Shown: in pieces, positions 1 through 10,575 of the stretch
Numbering within the stretch: position 1 is the first letter of the stretch
Layout of the letters: the number at the start of each line of letters is the position of its first letter
Assembly: GCA_001600175.1 (NCBI GenBank)
Contig: BCJC01000004.1
Coordinates: 682,001-746,000 of the forward strand
DNA: 64,000 nucleotides
Source: Erythrobasidium yunnanense
Taxonomy: Eukaryota > Basidiomycota > Cystobasidiomycetes > Erythrobasidiales > Erythrobasidiaceae
Reading direction: 5' to 3'
Translations under genes and position numbers: made by a program
Notes under the pieces: generated by a model
The model's database searches: none
Seen by the model: the letters and a program-made list of their open reading frames with translations, nothing else
What the model was told of the DNA's origin: nothing

Positions 1-432
1 ACTGCGAACACAGTCTACACGACGCCCAATCATCCGGAGATTCTAGCAGTGACTGGCGGCCGGGGAACCGGCTCTTCAGTCTCTGGATCTGGCTACGCGC
101 TTGGCACGGGCGTGAACGACACAGACACAAGCGCTTCTTTCGCTAGCAACAATAGCAGTGGAGGCGGCACAAGCAACACCGGCGCTATTGCAGGAGGGGT
201 AGTCGGAGGTATCCTAGGCCTGCTCCTCATAGCAGGGCTTGCGTTCTTCTTCTGGCGAAGGAGGAAGCAGGAGAAAGAACGATCTGAGAAAGCTCAAAGC
301 GAGAAGGATCTTGGTGGAAGCCACTCTTCTTCGCCTGGCAGCTTTGGAGCTGGCAATCCGTACGAAGATGCCTTGCCTGCGGATGACGATGTCGAGAACA
401 CGACACAGGGCTTCAATGCACAGTTTAGGTAG
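1..432 (+). CDS. C-terminal part of a single-pass Ser/Gly-rich membrane protein (5' end outside window)
   Basis: The reading frame is open from the first base to a stop at 430-432, so the protein begins to the left of the window. A low-complexity Ser/Gly/Thr stretch is followed by one strong hydrophobic segment (GGVVGGILGLLLIAGLAFFF). Directly after it comes a basic stop-transfer run (WRRRKQEKER) and a short acidic cytoplasmic tail. This layout is common in fungal Mid2/WSC-like or mucin-like cell-surface proteins, but no ligand-binding domain is in view. A splice acceptor near base 48 is possible and would shorten the visible exon. Confidence 0.6.
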   Translation, partial: TANTVYTTPNHPEILAVTGGRGTGSSVSGSGYALGTGVNDTDTSASFASNNSSGGGTSNTGAIAGGVVGGILGLLLIAGLAFFFWRRRKQEKERSEKAQSEKDLGGSHSSSPGSFGAGNPYEDALPADDDVENTTQGFNAQFR

Positions 433-711
433 GCCGCCCAACTTTTCAATCGGAGCCAGATTAACGGGGTCCCTCTCGCGCAGCCATCTTGTCCGAAACC
501 AGACTCTTCGGGTCGTCAATGCATAAGCGTCAGGTAGCTCGGTCAGTAATGGACACTTTAGGTCGGCAGGCCCGGCTTTCTCGCAACTCGTTCGCAGTCG
601 TGCAAGTAGTCACGTATCGTTGTATCTATAGCTGCAGAAGAAGTAATGCTTACTCGTTTCCCGGTTATCTAGACACAGACATGCGACTCTAGCTCTCCTT
701 CGCATTCAGTC

Positions 712-2062
712 ATGGCTATGTATCGCAGTCCAGAGTTCATAGCAGTGATTCTGCTAGGCGACGAGCAGCCAGCAGACAGCACGGAAGAGCCTATCGATGT
801 CGACGAAGCAGAAGAGCCAGCAGAAGCGTCGACTTCGAAGCGCAAGCAGAAAGCAGCCAAAGGACAGGACAAGGACAGCCAGTCGCAGCCTCGCGCACTG
901 CAGAACGTCGATGGGAAACCAAGACTGGACGGGATCTTGCGCTGGATTGAAGATGGAGGCATATCGGGTATGGCATCGAAGTCAAGGTCAGAAGTTGAAG
1001 CCAGAAGCTGAATCTGGTGAAAAGACATTGTAATCCTGGCGCCAGAATGGCAGATGCAAGCTATCTCGTCGCTGCTACGTTCCAGGAAATCGAGTACATC
1101 CAATGCCAAAGACGCTGCACTTTTACCGGGCGAACAACCTAGTCAAGCTGGATCAGGCTCGGGCGTCAAGATAGACCTTGAGCAGATACAGGACTATCGT
1201 TATTCGGACAATGACTGCATACGGACATGGTCACAGAAGAACCCCTACAAAGTAAGCTTGAGGTATCATGCGACCCATCATTCTTCTGAAACGCGTGTTC
1301 TAGAACGCAGACTTGGTCATTCTAGCACCAGAGTTCATGCGAGAATGGTCTGCGAGACTTACGAATCCGTATCCACCGCTGTCTACGCTGCTGGACAGGC
1401 ATAGAGTGGATGAGAATCTGGTCACGACCTTGATATACGAGAAGAAGGCTGCTCCATCCAAGAAGCAGAAGGAGGGTATGTGCAGCGTACTTTGATCTGA
1501 GGCCAAGCGGACTGACCGTCTCTGCTGCAGCGGAAGTGCCTCCGCCTGTGATGATCGCATACGATGCAAAGACCTCTACACTGCTCGATGTACGCGACTT
1601 GGACGAGTTTGATGAGGATGTCTCTATCCGTAGCTCTCTCCTTACCAAGTAGATACATTCGGCTTCGTAGTCGAAAGTCAGTCTAATGAGCTTCACTGCA
1701 GATATCCCGTCCTATCATTATCCACCAAGCTACAGCTGTCACATATCTATATTTCATCTAAGCACTTCCTTCCCCTCCTTGAAGCTTACCCTACCTTACA
1801 TTCTTTAAGCGAAGAGGTGATACCCTTCCTGTCGAAAGCGCAATGGCAAAGTAAGCTGCTAGCAAAGACCGCGCAAATACGAAGGAGTAGAAGTGCGACT
1901 ATAGATGCAGATGATGAGGACAGAGAGGAAGCAGTCAAGGAGAACGAACAGAATGAGCTGATGCATTCGCAAAGAAATGCTTTGGAAAAGAGCACGACTC
2001 GGCCGCCTGCGAAACAAGGGCCGAATGAGAGGCTCAAGATAGCGTGTGTTGTGCAGAGGTAG
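712..2062 (+). CDS. Translation initiation factor eIF2B subunit gamma, apparently lacking the C-terminal beta-helix domain
   Basis: Five exons join in frame: 712-967, 1025-1251, 1304-1475, 1531-1648 and 1702-2062 (377 residues). The subunit belongs to the guanine-nucleotide exchange factor that recharges eIF2. The order of conserved blocks matches the N-terminal nucleotidyltransferase-like domain of eIF2B-gamma: EFIAVILLG, DGKPRLDGILRWIEDGGI, DIVILAPEW, DLVILAPEF, then a late block LQLSHIYI followed by EEVIPFLSKAQW. In the family that last block is normally followed by a linker and a left-handed beta-helix domain. Here the frame stops about 75 residues later, and the next gene starts 95 bases downstream. 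Identification rests on block order, not on a search. Confidence 0.7.
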
Positions 2063-2099
2063 ACGTGCATCTACAATCAATGCAAATCTTTCGCTATTT

Positions 2100-2111
2100 C
2101 GAAGATAGGGG
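2100..2111 (+). promoter_or_regulatory. Copy of the CGAAGATAGGGG element upstream of RRP1
   Basis: These twelve bases are identical to the core of the element found upstream of BAH genes D, F and G. It lies 47 bases before the RRP1 ATG. Relative to its gene it points the opposite way from the BAH copies. One 12-base match in 64 kb could be chance. Confidence 0.3.
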
Positions 2112-2157
2112 TCGATTGTAGTTTCGCGAGACCCAGCTTGCCTTCATAACCATACAG

Positions 2158-3522
2158 ATGGTTGCTTTAAGCATGTCTGCTGCTTCTGAAATGTCCAACG
2201 GCGCTCCTACTGCCTCGACGTCTACCGTCAAACCGCGAAAAACTAAAACGAAGAAGTCGACAAAGCTGCCTCTGGGAAAGCTGCTCGCATCCAGCGGTAG
2301 GTTGGGCGCAACAACATTCCACAACTATCTGAAGCTGATTATGTTGTGTTAAAGACAAGGAAACACGCGAAAGCGCAGTCGAGACTCTTCTGGATCAGCT
2401 GGCCGGCGAAAACGAGGAAGGCCCAGATGGTCCTGCTTCAGCTGAAGATGAAGCTGCGACCCAAACGACAAGCACAGGCAGTAGTGAAGAACAAGATTGG
2501 GATAAAGTCAAGCTTCCAAAGATGTTCCGACATGATCAAATGATGGTCCTCTGGCAGGGCTGCTTCTACTGTGTGTCTGAGCACCGCAAGATACCATCAC
2601 TTTCTAGACTGATATTTCATCTGCTTGATCAGGCATGTATATGTGCGACAAGCCTGTACCTCAGCAAAAGCTCGCGAACCAGCTGGCCGAACCCTTATTA
2701 TCCATCCTCAAGAACCCTAAACTGAAGAGCAAGCCAGCAAGAATACGAGCTTCACTATCATATCTGTCTACGTTCTGGATTACGATGGTCAGAGAATGGC
2801 CGCAGATAGACAAGTACAGGTAGGCTGCTTTTCCAGTCAAAGCAAGTTTATAGCTAATGTAAAGTCGCAAAGGACGGACAAGTACTATTCTCTCATGCGT
2901 ACGATATTGCGTAATACGTTCAAGCTGCTCAAAGAAGCAGAATGGGACGCGAGAGCGATAGCGGCAGTGGACGATATATACATGCGAGTAGATGGACCTC
3001 TGCGGTAAGCTGGCTTCACCCTCCATTCAAAGTGGTCGCTCAAGCTAAGGTTAATGCAGACTCCAAGACATCAAGACTTCAGTCAGCATCGCATACCATA
3101 TCATCGATATGTACCTCGAAGAGCTGGACAAGGCCATGGCGCCGGAAAGCAACGATGAAGCCCAAGATAACGAGGCATCATCATTCAAGCCGGTGCCTGT
3201 ACTGGCGCTTCTACGGCCTTCAATGGAGATCTTAGCGAACGCAATGAACAAAGGCCATTTCGCGCGGACGATCGAGAATATCTTTGATCCTCTGCTCGAA
3301 GCAGTGCAAGAACCTCCAGAGCCAAGCAGCAAGCGGAGGAGGGTGGAAGAAGAGGCCTCCGATAGCAAGCCTTATGCGAATTTCTTGCAAGGCCAGTCAG
3401 AGAAGCTAGGGACAGATGTTCTAGAAGGGCTGTTCAAGAGAGCAGCTCAAGAAGATACAGATGACGTGAATCGCAAGCGGATGTATACGTATGCCGCAAA
3501 GAAAGGTTACGGAAGCGATTAG
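2158..3522 (+). CDS. RRP1: Ribosomal RNA processing protein Rrp1/Nop52
   Basis: Exons 2158-2296, 2355-2570, 2633-2819, 2873-3004 and 3060-3522 join to 378 residues. After a Lys/Thr-rich N-terminus come the hallmark blocks of the nucleolar Nop52 family: MMVLWQGCFYC joined to MYMCDKPVPQQ, then LSYLSTFWITMVREW, DKYYSLMRTILRNTF and IAYHIIDMYLEEL. The family acts in late processing of 27S pre-rRNA to 5.8S/25S in the large subunit pathway. The acidic and basic tail ends in a Lys/Arg-rich patch. The 95-base gap to the eIF2B-gamma stop must hold the promoter. It contains CGAAGATAGGGG, also seen upstream of the BAH genes. Confidence 0.88.
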
Positions 3523-3692
3523 GACATTGTTGTTGTGTATAATGATCACCTGTTTTTGCAATCCTTACTAGCTACAGTGTACTAAAAGAAGGAGATCTTG
3601 AACGACAGTACTGCTTGGTGACGAACGACTGACAGGAGAAAAGGAAGAAAAGTCTCTAGGGCATCTACGAGAAAGCGCCTTCAAGGCGAACC

Positions 3693-5504
3693 CTACGAAG
3701 TAGAAGCTTCGGCGGAGTCAACAGATTGTGACATCTGCTCGAGAGCCCCAGCCGCGGTCTGTGCCTGTTTCTGGCCTCTCGTTCCTCCACTTCTAGTCTT
3801 GCCGCTACCTTGCTGCTGGCCTTGCTGTTGTTGCTGCTGAGGAGGAGGTGCAGTAGAATCCTTCTTTACGTCTACTATCAGGTCATTCTGAATGAGCTTG
3901 ATTCGATAGGTCATTGCGCGTGTTGAGCGGTCGTTGTCTTTGGCTACTTTCATAGCATGCTCATATAGTACGTCTCGCTCGTCTGGCATAAATGCTACCA
4001 GTGTCTGAAATGCAGAACCATCAATATAGAATTCCACAAGGAGATGGGTGAGCTTACGTTCTCTCGCTTGTCTACTCGAGCTTTGATCTGTCCAGCCTCT
4101 ATTGCTCCAACGAGCTGTGTTTCTAGATATCTCGATGTCCATCCGAAAGCAGCAGCCATCTTCTCCAGCTTTACAGACTTGAACGGTGCAAAGTACAACG
4201 CCAGCATCTTCTCCTTGATTCTGCCGATGACGCTCCAGACATGCGGACTTAGATGTATATCTAGCAGGAGACGTGGTGTATTCTTGTCTAAGATCTGCAT
4301 AGCGTCTAGGAATTTGGAGTTATAGTATTTGGAAATAAGGTCTTTCAGGAAGGAGTTGTGTTCGAGGAAAGGTCGGAAGGAGGCGTTGTCTACTACTAGT
4401 CTCTTGAATTGATCTCGATCTAAGGTTGCCATTCCGCAGAAGATGCCATAGACACCAATATCTGCAGCGGAGATATAGGGAGCAGTCTGGGTGCTTGTTG
4501 ATCCTCGATGATCAGAAGCAGAAATTGTTGAGCCCGGTACAGGCGGTGTAGCGTTGAGGAATTGTCTTGCAGCTTTCTGAATAGCTGACTGTCCCATAGC
4601 AGCGATAGCGTCTGCTATCACCAGCTTTTCCGCAATAAGCTGATGCTGCTTGTTCTTCTGCTCTTCCTGTCGTCCGCCTGGAGCAGAAGTGCTGACCATG
4701 CCTGGCATATTGACTCCTCTTGCAGCTGCACTGGAAGCTGCATCTCCTCCTCCTGCTTTAGTCGGCCCGCTGATAGAAGCTAAGGCCGCTTCTGCTTTCA
4801 CGACGTGGTTTCGGACGGTGGCATAGGCACATTGGTCGAGTGCGGTCTGTAGCATGTATGTCAGCTTGTCATTGACATTATAACGCTGTAAAGTGCCTAC
4901 ATCGATTACGTTCAGGCACATATCGAGGATATGGGACGAAGTCGTGCAGTAGTCTCTTGACTTGGTGTACGCTCTGATAGCTGCAGTAAGATCTCCAGCT
5001 TTGCGTTGAAAGTCTCCAATGTCTCTGTATGCCATCTGAGCATCACAACCTCGTCAGAACAGCGTGTCCAACATCAAGTCAGTGACCCAAACTCACTCGT
5101 ATGCTCTCCTTGATTAGATTGTTCTGATAGTTCTTGAGTTCTACATCGAGCGTTTCCTGCTCATTCTCGTATTTCACTCTGGCCTCTTCTGCCCATTTCT
5201 CATCGCCGTTTGCCTCTTTGCACTCATTCAGGATGTCTAGATAGAGTTTGTAGTCGAGCGACGATGTCTTTATAGCTTCAAGAGCTGCGTTGAAGGCTCG
5301 GACTCGCAGCTGAGGGCAGGAACGCGCGACAAAGAGCAGCCTCTCAATGCAACGTCGTCCAGTGTAAGGTGCTACGAAGCCCTCGAGGTCGAAGGGCTCG
5401 CTGTCATCTTTGAAATGAACAGGAGCTTTCGCTGCTCGTTTGGGAAGATTGGACGTAGATGCTTCGCCTGGTCCTGAAACGATGACAGGCTCGTCGACCT
5501 CCAT
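3693..5504 (-). CDS. CSN1: COP9 signalosome complex subunit 1 (PCI-domain protein)
   Basis: Three exons (5504-5097, 5035-4058, 4004-3693) give 565 residues. The N-terminal block APYTGRRCIERLLFVARSCP, then KNYQNNLIKESIR joined to MAYRDIGDFQRKAGDL, and IGVYGIFCGMATLDRDQF match the order seen in CSN1. A related proteasome lid subunit (Rpn7) shares the fold, but the GRRCIERL and LYFAPFKSV positions fit CSN1 better. The C-terminal winged-helix part of the PCI domain includes KMAAAFGW and GQIKARVDKREN. CSN1 is a scaffold of the complex that removes NEDD8 from cullins. A Gly/Ala/Gln-rich insert sits in the middle, and a poly-Gln/Ser tail ends the protein. Confidence 0.85.
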
Positions 5505-5702
5505 CGTGTTGGTAGCTTGTCAAGAAGTGAAACCGACGCGACATTGTTTATTTAAAGTAAACGACTATTTGTATTGTACTGCAGCTTCCACATCACAGAA
5601 CCACCCATACACAGCTAGTCAATGTCCGGTAAAGACCAATTTAGTATTGCCGAGTTGTCAACTCCTATTCATCCCTACTGTCCTCCACATCCTTTTTCTT
5701 TG

Positions 5703-7252
5703 CTACGAATACTGCTTAATATCTTCTGCTGATGGTCCCACTGGAGCTTCCGAGCTTGCTAAATTGCATTGCCAGAAAGCGCGGACTGGAAAGCGTAAAA
5801 CTTGGTCAACATTGCCCGTCAAATGCATGGTAGTGGGTACTCACCTTGATCTTCAGCGAAGGCACCCACAACCGTATGCAGAACACCTCGATTATGGAAC
5901 AAGCAGAGATCCTTCTCTTCCCAATCGTGTGCATAGACGTATTTCGGCGCAATGGCAGGCCTCTGTAGTCTATACAGTATATCTCTAACTTCTTTCAGGT
6001 CTTTGATGACTGCTCCATCAGGATACAGCGCTTTTGAGCGATCTCCAGTATACGAGCTGTCTAGCTGCGCGACATGGAGGATTTCCGCTCCGCAGGGATG
6101 GACTTGGAAGTGTAGTTTACCAGTAGAGGGATTCTTCCATAACAGAGGGAAGGTGCGCACTTTACTCTCTTCCCATTGAGGTAGTTCTTCCTTGTTTAGC
6201 TCGAGTCCGTTGCTTTCGATGCCGAGACCTGTCGACATGGCTTTGGCGGGTGACATCCATACGTATCTGCGAGTATGATTAGCTTTCTACTAGACCGATC
6301 CAGCAATGGCACTCACGGATGCGGGGCATACTGAACGCTTGTTCGCACTGCCAAAGACTTGTCTTCGGGGGAGAGGATCTCGAACATGTTGATGGCAGAG
6401 ACGAAAGCGGCTATTGACAGTGCGGTCAGAACCATGTCCACTTAGATGTATAATTATGCTTATGCTTACTCGTTCCGAGCGGGACAGCCAGCTCGTCGCC
6501 AGTCCCATCGTCATATCGAACCTTCTGAGTCGGTCCTTTAGGTACAGATAGAGCGTAGAGTGTAGTGACCTTCGGCGGCATAAGGTCGTATAGGGCAGCA
6601 TCGATGTGCCTATTTGACTCTATTATCAGTCCCTTTGTGATTCTCGGCCGAAGTTTTTTTGCGGGCGTACCATCTATAGAAGCGCGTAACACCTTGATCC
6701 TCGTCTTCTTGACTGACTACAGTCTTGTGGAAAGTCTTGTGATGGGGATGCTTGAGCTTTGGCTTGTCTAGGCCTTGTGTTATGCGCTCCTCTGTCGGTA
6801 CGCCGTTACCTATAAGCTGTACTTGAGGATGGTTTGGAAGGGTCTTCAGGTCGGGGTGCTGCAATCTACGAATGAGCTGCGACTCGGCTTGGCCAAAGCT
6901 GCCCGGACGTACCAAGATACTCTTCTTCTCGCTGCCAGTCTTGCTTGAGTTATACAAGTATATCAGTTCCGTTGTAGGAACACACTACTGAACGCGCCTA
7001 CTTGTTTCCATGCCCATAGCTGGTCGCGGTCTTATCGAAGTGTTGGGTCAGCTTGAGCTGAGTTTCCGGCTTGACGTCCAGTCCCTTGAAGACGAGTATA
7101 CTGTGTGCATATAGGAGTTCCTCTATTTCATTGTAGTCCTCTTCTGAAGCTGTTTGAGGGTCAAATCCGGTGACTACTCTTCCGAAGTCTTGTAGCTCGG
7201 ACGCAGCATAGGGAGCTGGAGCATTGAGATGAGCAGTACGTATGCCAGGCAT
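5703..7252 (-). CDS. xanA: Alpha-ketoglutarate-dependent xanthine dioxygenase (XanA type)
   Basis: Six exons (7252-7002, 6943-6671, 6609-6470, 6410-6317, 6266-5845, 5785-5703) give 420 residues of a TauD-fold Fe(II) dioxygenase. The metal-binding HID motif is split by an intron (..FYRW|HIDAALYDL), and the block RYDDGTGDELAVPLGTTAF is typical of fungal XanA. The distal His lies in LFHNRGVLHTV. The last exon supplies the conserved end WQCNLASSEAPVGP. XanA oxidises xanthine to urate with 2-oxoglutarate and O2, replacing xanthine dehydrogenase in some fungi. I start at 7252. An upstream in-frame ATG at 7345 would add a hydrophobic leader that I consider untranslated. Confidence 0.83.
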
Positions 7253-7476
7253 GGAGTGATCAGTCAGGCTGGAATTCTCGAGATGAGGAGAAAGCAAAAG
7301 AAAGGCACAGAGAAAGATAACACGCGAAACAAGCGATAGTGGCAAAAAGGATCATGCAGAGGGTGCTGCAAGAGGAGCACTGCAGGATGCTTAGCGCTAT
7401 CTATCTACTCTGCAACAGCTTTCGTAGTCAAAAAGCAAGACCTTGTTTCTTTGCTGTATTCGAAGCCATTCCACGC

Positions 7477-7483
7477 AAAAAAA
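7477..7483 (-). terminator. RNA polymerase III T-run of tRNA-His
   Basis: Seven consecutive A on the plus strand read as T7 on the minus strand, starting three bases past the tRNA 3' end. Confidence 0.8.
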
Positions 7484-7485
7484 GT

Positions 7486-7567
7486 GTGGCCACTGTGAAT
7501 CGAACACAGATTGTCACGGAGTCGGTTGAACCACAACGTGACGTCTTAACCATTGGACGATGGCCAC
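7486..7567 (-). tRNA. tRNA-His (anticodon GTG) with an 11-base intron
   Basis: Read on the minus strand, the 82 bases fold as a cloverleaf: acceptor arm GTGGCCA/TGGCCAC, D-arm GTC..GAC, anticodon stem TCACG/CGTGA, variable loop CAAT, and T-arm CTGTG-TTCGATT-CACAG. The anticodon loop begins TTGTGG and is 18 bases long, which is 7 plus an 11-base intron at the usual 37/38 position. The anticodon is therefore GTG. A run of seven T follows directly. Confidence 0.88.
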
Positions 7568-7735
7568 TTTTGCGCAGCCGTTGTATATGCAACCGATGAG
7601 CGGCCAGCAAGAGTATAACCTATATATAACACAAAACTGCCTAAACGCCGGCAAATCCGTTCAGCATGACGAAACTCTGTACTCATGCTATGTGCCTACA
7701 ACAACGATGCATACTAGAGGATACTCAAGGTCATT

Positions 7736-9176
7736 CTACTGCGGTGGAAGGAAGGCCTGAGGTGGGGGAGGAGCCAGCACAACAGGCGCGACTTGCTGTA
7801 CCGGCACCGCAGTAGCAGCAGCTCCTGCTTTCTTCCTAGGCGCAGCCGGCTTTCTTCTTGCTTTCGGTTTCTTAGCAGCTCCAGGTCCATCTGCATCATC
7901 TATTGCCGATCCACCAGCTTCTGAACCTGCGCGACTTCCGGCTTTTTCGGGATGCGGAGAACCTGTTTCTAGATGTGAAGCGATGGGCTTCTTCTCGATA
8001 GGTGGAGGACGGGGATGTGTGAGCATATGGTCGGCATAAGGCGATTGCCCATCTGCGGCTATGGGTCAGCGTAAGGCGAGAGAGTGGTAGAAATGGTAGA
8101 CTCACTTCCCACCCACACCGATACATAGAAAGGCACGCCGCTTGGACCAATGATCTCTCGCTTTGCCTTTGCCCAACTTCGCGGTCTAGGCGTGTTCTTA
8201 TCCAGCGGTTGCGCCACAAGAAAGCCCGAGCCCGTCTGCAGATGACTAAATTAGCAGTTAGCCAGATAAAACAGACGAGTGGGCGCACCTTCGGCGGCTG
8301 TCCGACTGGAAAGACCTTGTTGACAGCAGCAGCCATAGCAGCTGTCGCTCGCGACTGCTCATTACCTCCCGGCAGGCCATTTGCCCATTTCTCCGACGTC
8401 GCTAACCCTCCCGGCGCTACCATAGCGGGCATGAACTCCTCGTCGTCTTCTCCTTCTCCACCATCTTCTCCATAAGCTGGTCTCTTTCGCTTAAGAGCTG
8501 CTGGAGGACCAGCTCCCGACGCGCCCGGTAGCATGTAGTCATTTGAGCCTGCTTCATGCTTGCCTTTGAGTCCTTCTCTCCATCCTCGACCGGATCCTGA
8601 AGCTGCGGCACTGCCTGCATTTGATGAGGGCGTAGAAGTCCCTCCACTGGCTTTCTTCTTCTTCGATGGCGGAGCAGGAGAAGCAGAAGGAGATATACCT
8701 AGTCCAGGAGGAAATTGGGAAGAATAGGTAGGAGGAAGAGCAGCCGCTGAATCAACCTGGTCTGCGGGTGTGGACGAGCCTTTCTTCCTGCTTCTCGATG
8801 CCTTCTTCTTTGCACCTCCTGCTAGATAGTCTGCGTTGTCTTCTACTACCTCGTCTGCTGGAGGAACGAAATCGTCTGCTCCATGAGGATCCTCGTCGTC
8901 TTCGGGCGGCAGGCCGTCAGCCTCCATGTAATTATCTGAGTTGGCTTTGTTGTTGTCATAAAGAGTATGTATTGATGATGTAGAAGTAGATGGAACAGGC
9001 AATCTGGGAGTTGAGCATGTTGCGCTGCTGCTGCTAGCTGGAATGGGTATTGAAGGCGTCGCGCTGCTGCTCGTACTTGGAGCCGACGTCAAAGCTGTGA
9101 TTGCGCTGCTGTTCCCACCGAGCTTGAGCTTCAACTTGAATCCAGCTGAAGGAGGAGGAACACTACTGTCTGCCAT
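7736..9176 (-). CDS. Unidentified Ser/Pro/Lys-rich protein, possibly an INO80-type chromatin subunit
   Basis: Three exons (9176-8289, 8235-8106, 8058-7736) give 446 residues. The N-terminus has the short motif FKLKLKLGG, followed by long low-complexity Ser/Thr/Ala, acidic and Lys-rich stretches. The only ordered-looking part straddles exon 2: RPRSWAKAKREIIGPSGVPF followed by YVSVWVG. The tail is Pro/Ala/Lys-rich. The KLKLKL start and a Pro-Arg-x-Trp-x-Lys block recall fungal Ies4-like subunits of the INO80 remodeller, but the match is weak and unverified. The composition suggests a nuclear protein. Confidence 0.55.
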
Positions 9177-9345
9177 GGTTAATGATCACTGATTGCTTAA
9201 GAGTCAACCCTTGATTGCCGTCTTGATTCCCCGGCAATTCCTCTAAATCCTACTACGCTCAATCATCATTATACAGTCACCTATACTTCTCAAGAAACAA
9301 CAGCAAGGTCTGAACAGTGCTGCGGCTCGCCGACGATGCTTGCGG

Positions 9346-10376
9346 ATGGGCGGAGAGCACTACAGCGAGTCGGGAAGCGACACCAGCGATGATAGCCTGG
9401 ACGAAGCAGATGGTCAAGATCAACAAGATCAGCAGTCATCCTCATTGCCAGAAGAAAGTTCTGTCTCTGCGCCTGCTCCTCCAGTCCAGAATCCCCAGAA
9501 AGCAGCTGTAGGCCGGCCAGAACAGATCCAGCTCATAGCGACATCAACGCATCCGACAGGTCAGCAATATACATACTATATCATATTCAGTGTCTGATGA
9601 AGTATCTCCAGGCAATGTCACAAGAAGAATCATACCCACAAACGTGAATGCCGGGATCCGGATCGTACCTCTGCAGTTCCAGTTCTGCGAGATGCCAGAC
9701 ATCATCGCACTTGTCTGTAAGCATCTCATATTCTCTATGCATTGAAAAGCCAGCTTAGGCGAAAGCTTGCTCCAGCTTCCATGCTTGACCGTCTTCTGGC
9801 ACACAACGATGCCTTACCAGCCGACGACAGGCCTTTAACAAGGTTTCATTCGAAAGCCGCACCTCCCATATCTCCCATCGCCTATCTCACACGCATCACT
9901 ACATTCACCAACGTCGATCCCTGCGTGCTTATCATCCTCCTCTTCTACATCGATAAACTCACATCTTATCTTGTCATCAACTCACTCACTGTACACCGCT
10001 TTGCAATCGCAGCGGTATGCTGTGGAAGTAAAGCGCTCTCAGATAGCTTTGCGACCAATTCCCGATATGCCAAGGTCGGAGGCGTAGAGCTTGTCGAAAT
10101 GAACGCGCTCGAGCGAGAAATGCTCTCTGCTTTGGGTTGGCGACTGGCAGTGAGTGTAAAGTACCACTGATAATTACTCAACAAGCTGACTTGTTCTGGC
10201 AGACCTCTGGCGCCCTCCTTGAGCAGTACTGGCGGAGTCTCGTCGAAGCTCATCCCGGGTACAGCCTCGCTCTCGCTCCAGCATTCCCTCCGCTCTCTGC
10301 ACCACCTGTGCCATTAAGTGCAGTGGTCTTGTCACAATCAGAAGCCGATCGGCCGCCTAAGCGTCCGAAAGGATAG
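9346..10376 (+). CDS. Pho80-like cyclin
   Basis: Exons 9346-9559, 9612-9716, 9776-10149 and 10203-10376 join to 288 residues. An acidic/Gln-rich N-terminus precedes a cyclin fold of the Pho80/PREG1 type: IALVSSMLDRLLAHND, FHSKAAPPISPIAYL, then VINSLTVHRFAIAAVCCGSK and YAKVGGVELVEMNALEREML. These are the helices that bind a Pho85-type CDK. The Arg of the TVHRF helix is the usual CDK-contact position. The C-terminus is Pro-rich and ends in a basic patch. Members of this group act in phosphate sensing, polarity or glycogen control; which one cannot be told from sequence alone. Confidence 0.8.
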
Positions 10377-10575
10377 CTCTTAGCATTGAAATGGGGAGTA
10401 TATGTAGAACACTGTACCATCACTTGTGTATCCCTTTCATCAGTACAATCCAAAAGTATGCGACTGGGTTAGTCGCTTGTCCATAACGTGCATGTTGGAC
10501 TTTCAGCCTTCCTCTTGTTTGACCGTCATACGTTTCACAACTCTTGCTTTCCTATCGATTCACGAGCTCGCAGCC

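Noticed and set aside
669-1109. Minus-strand ORF of 146 codons opposite the start of the eIF2B-gamma gene
   Set aside because: The plus strand gives a spliced frame with family motifs; the antisense frame has only low-complexity Ser/Ala/Cys.
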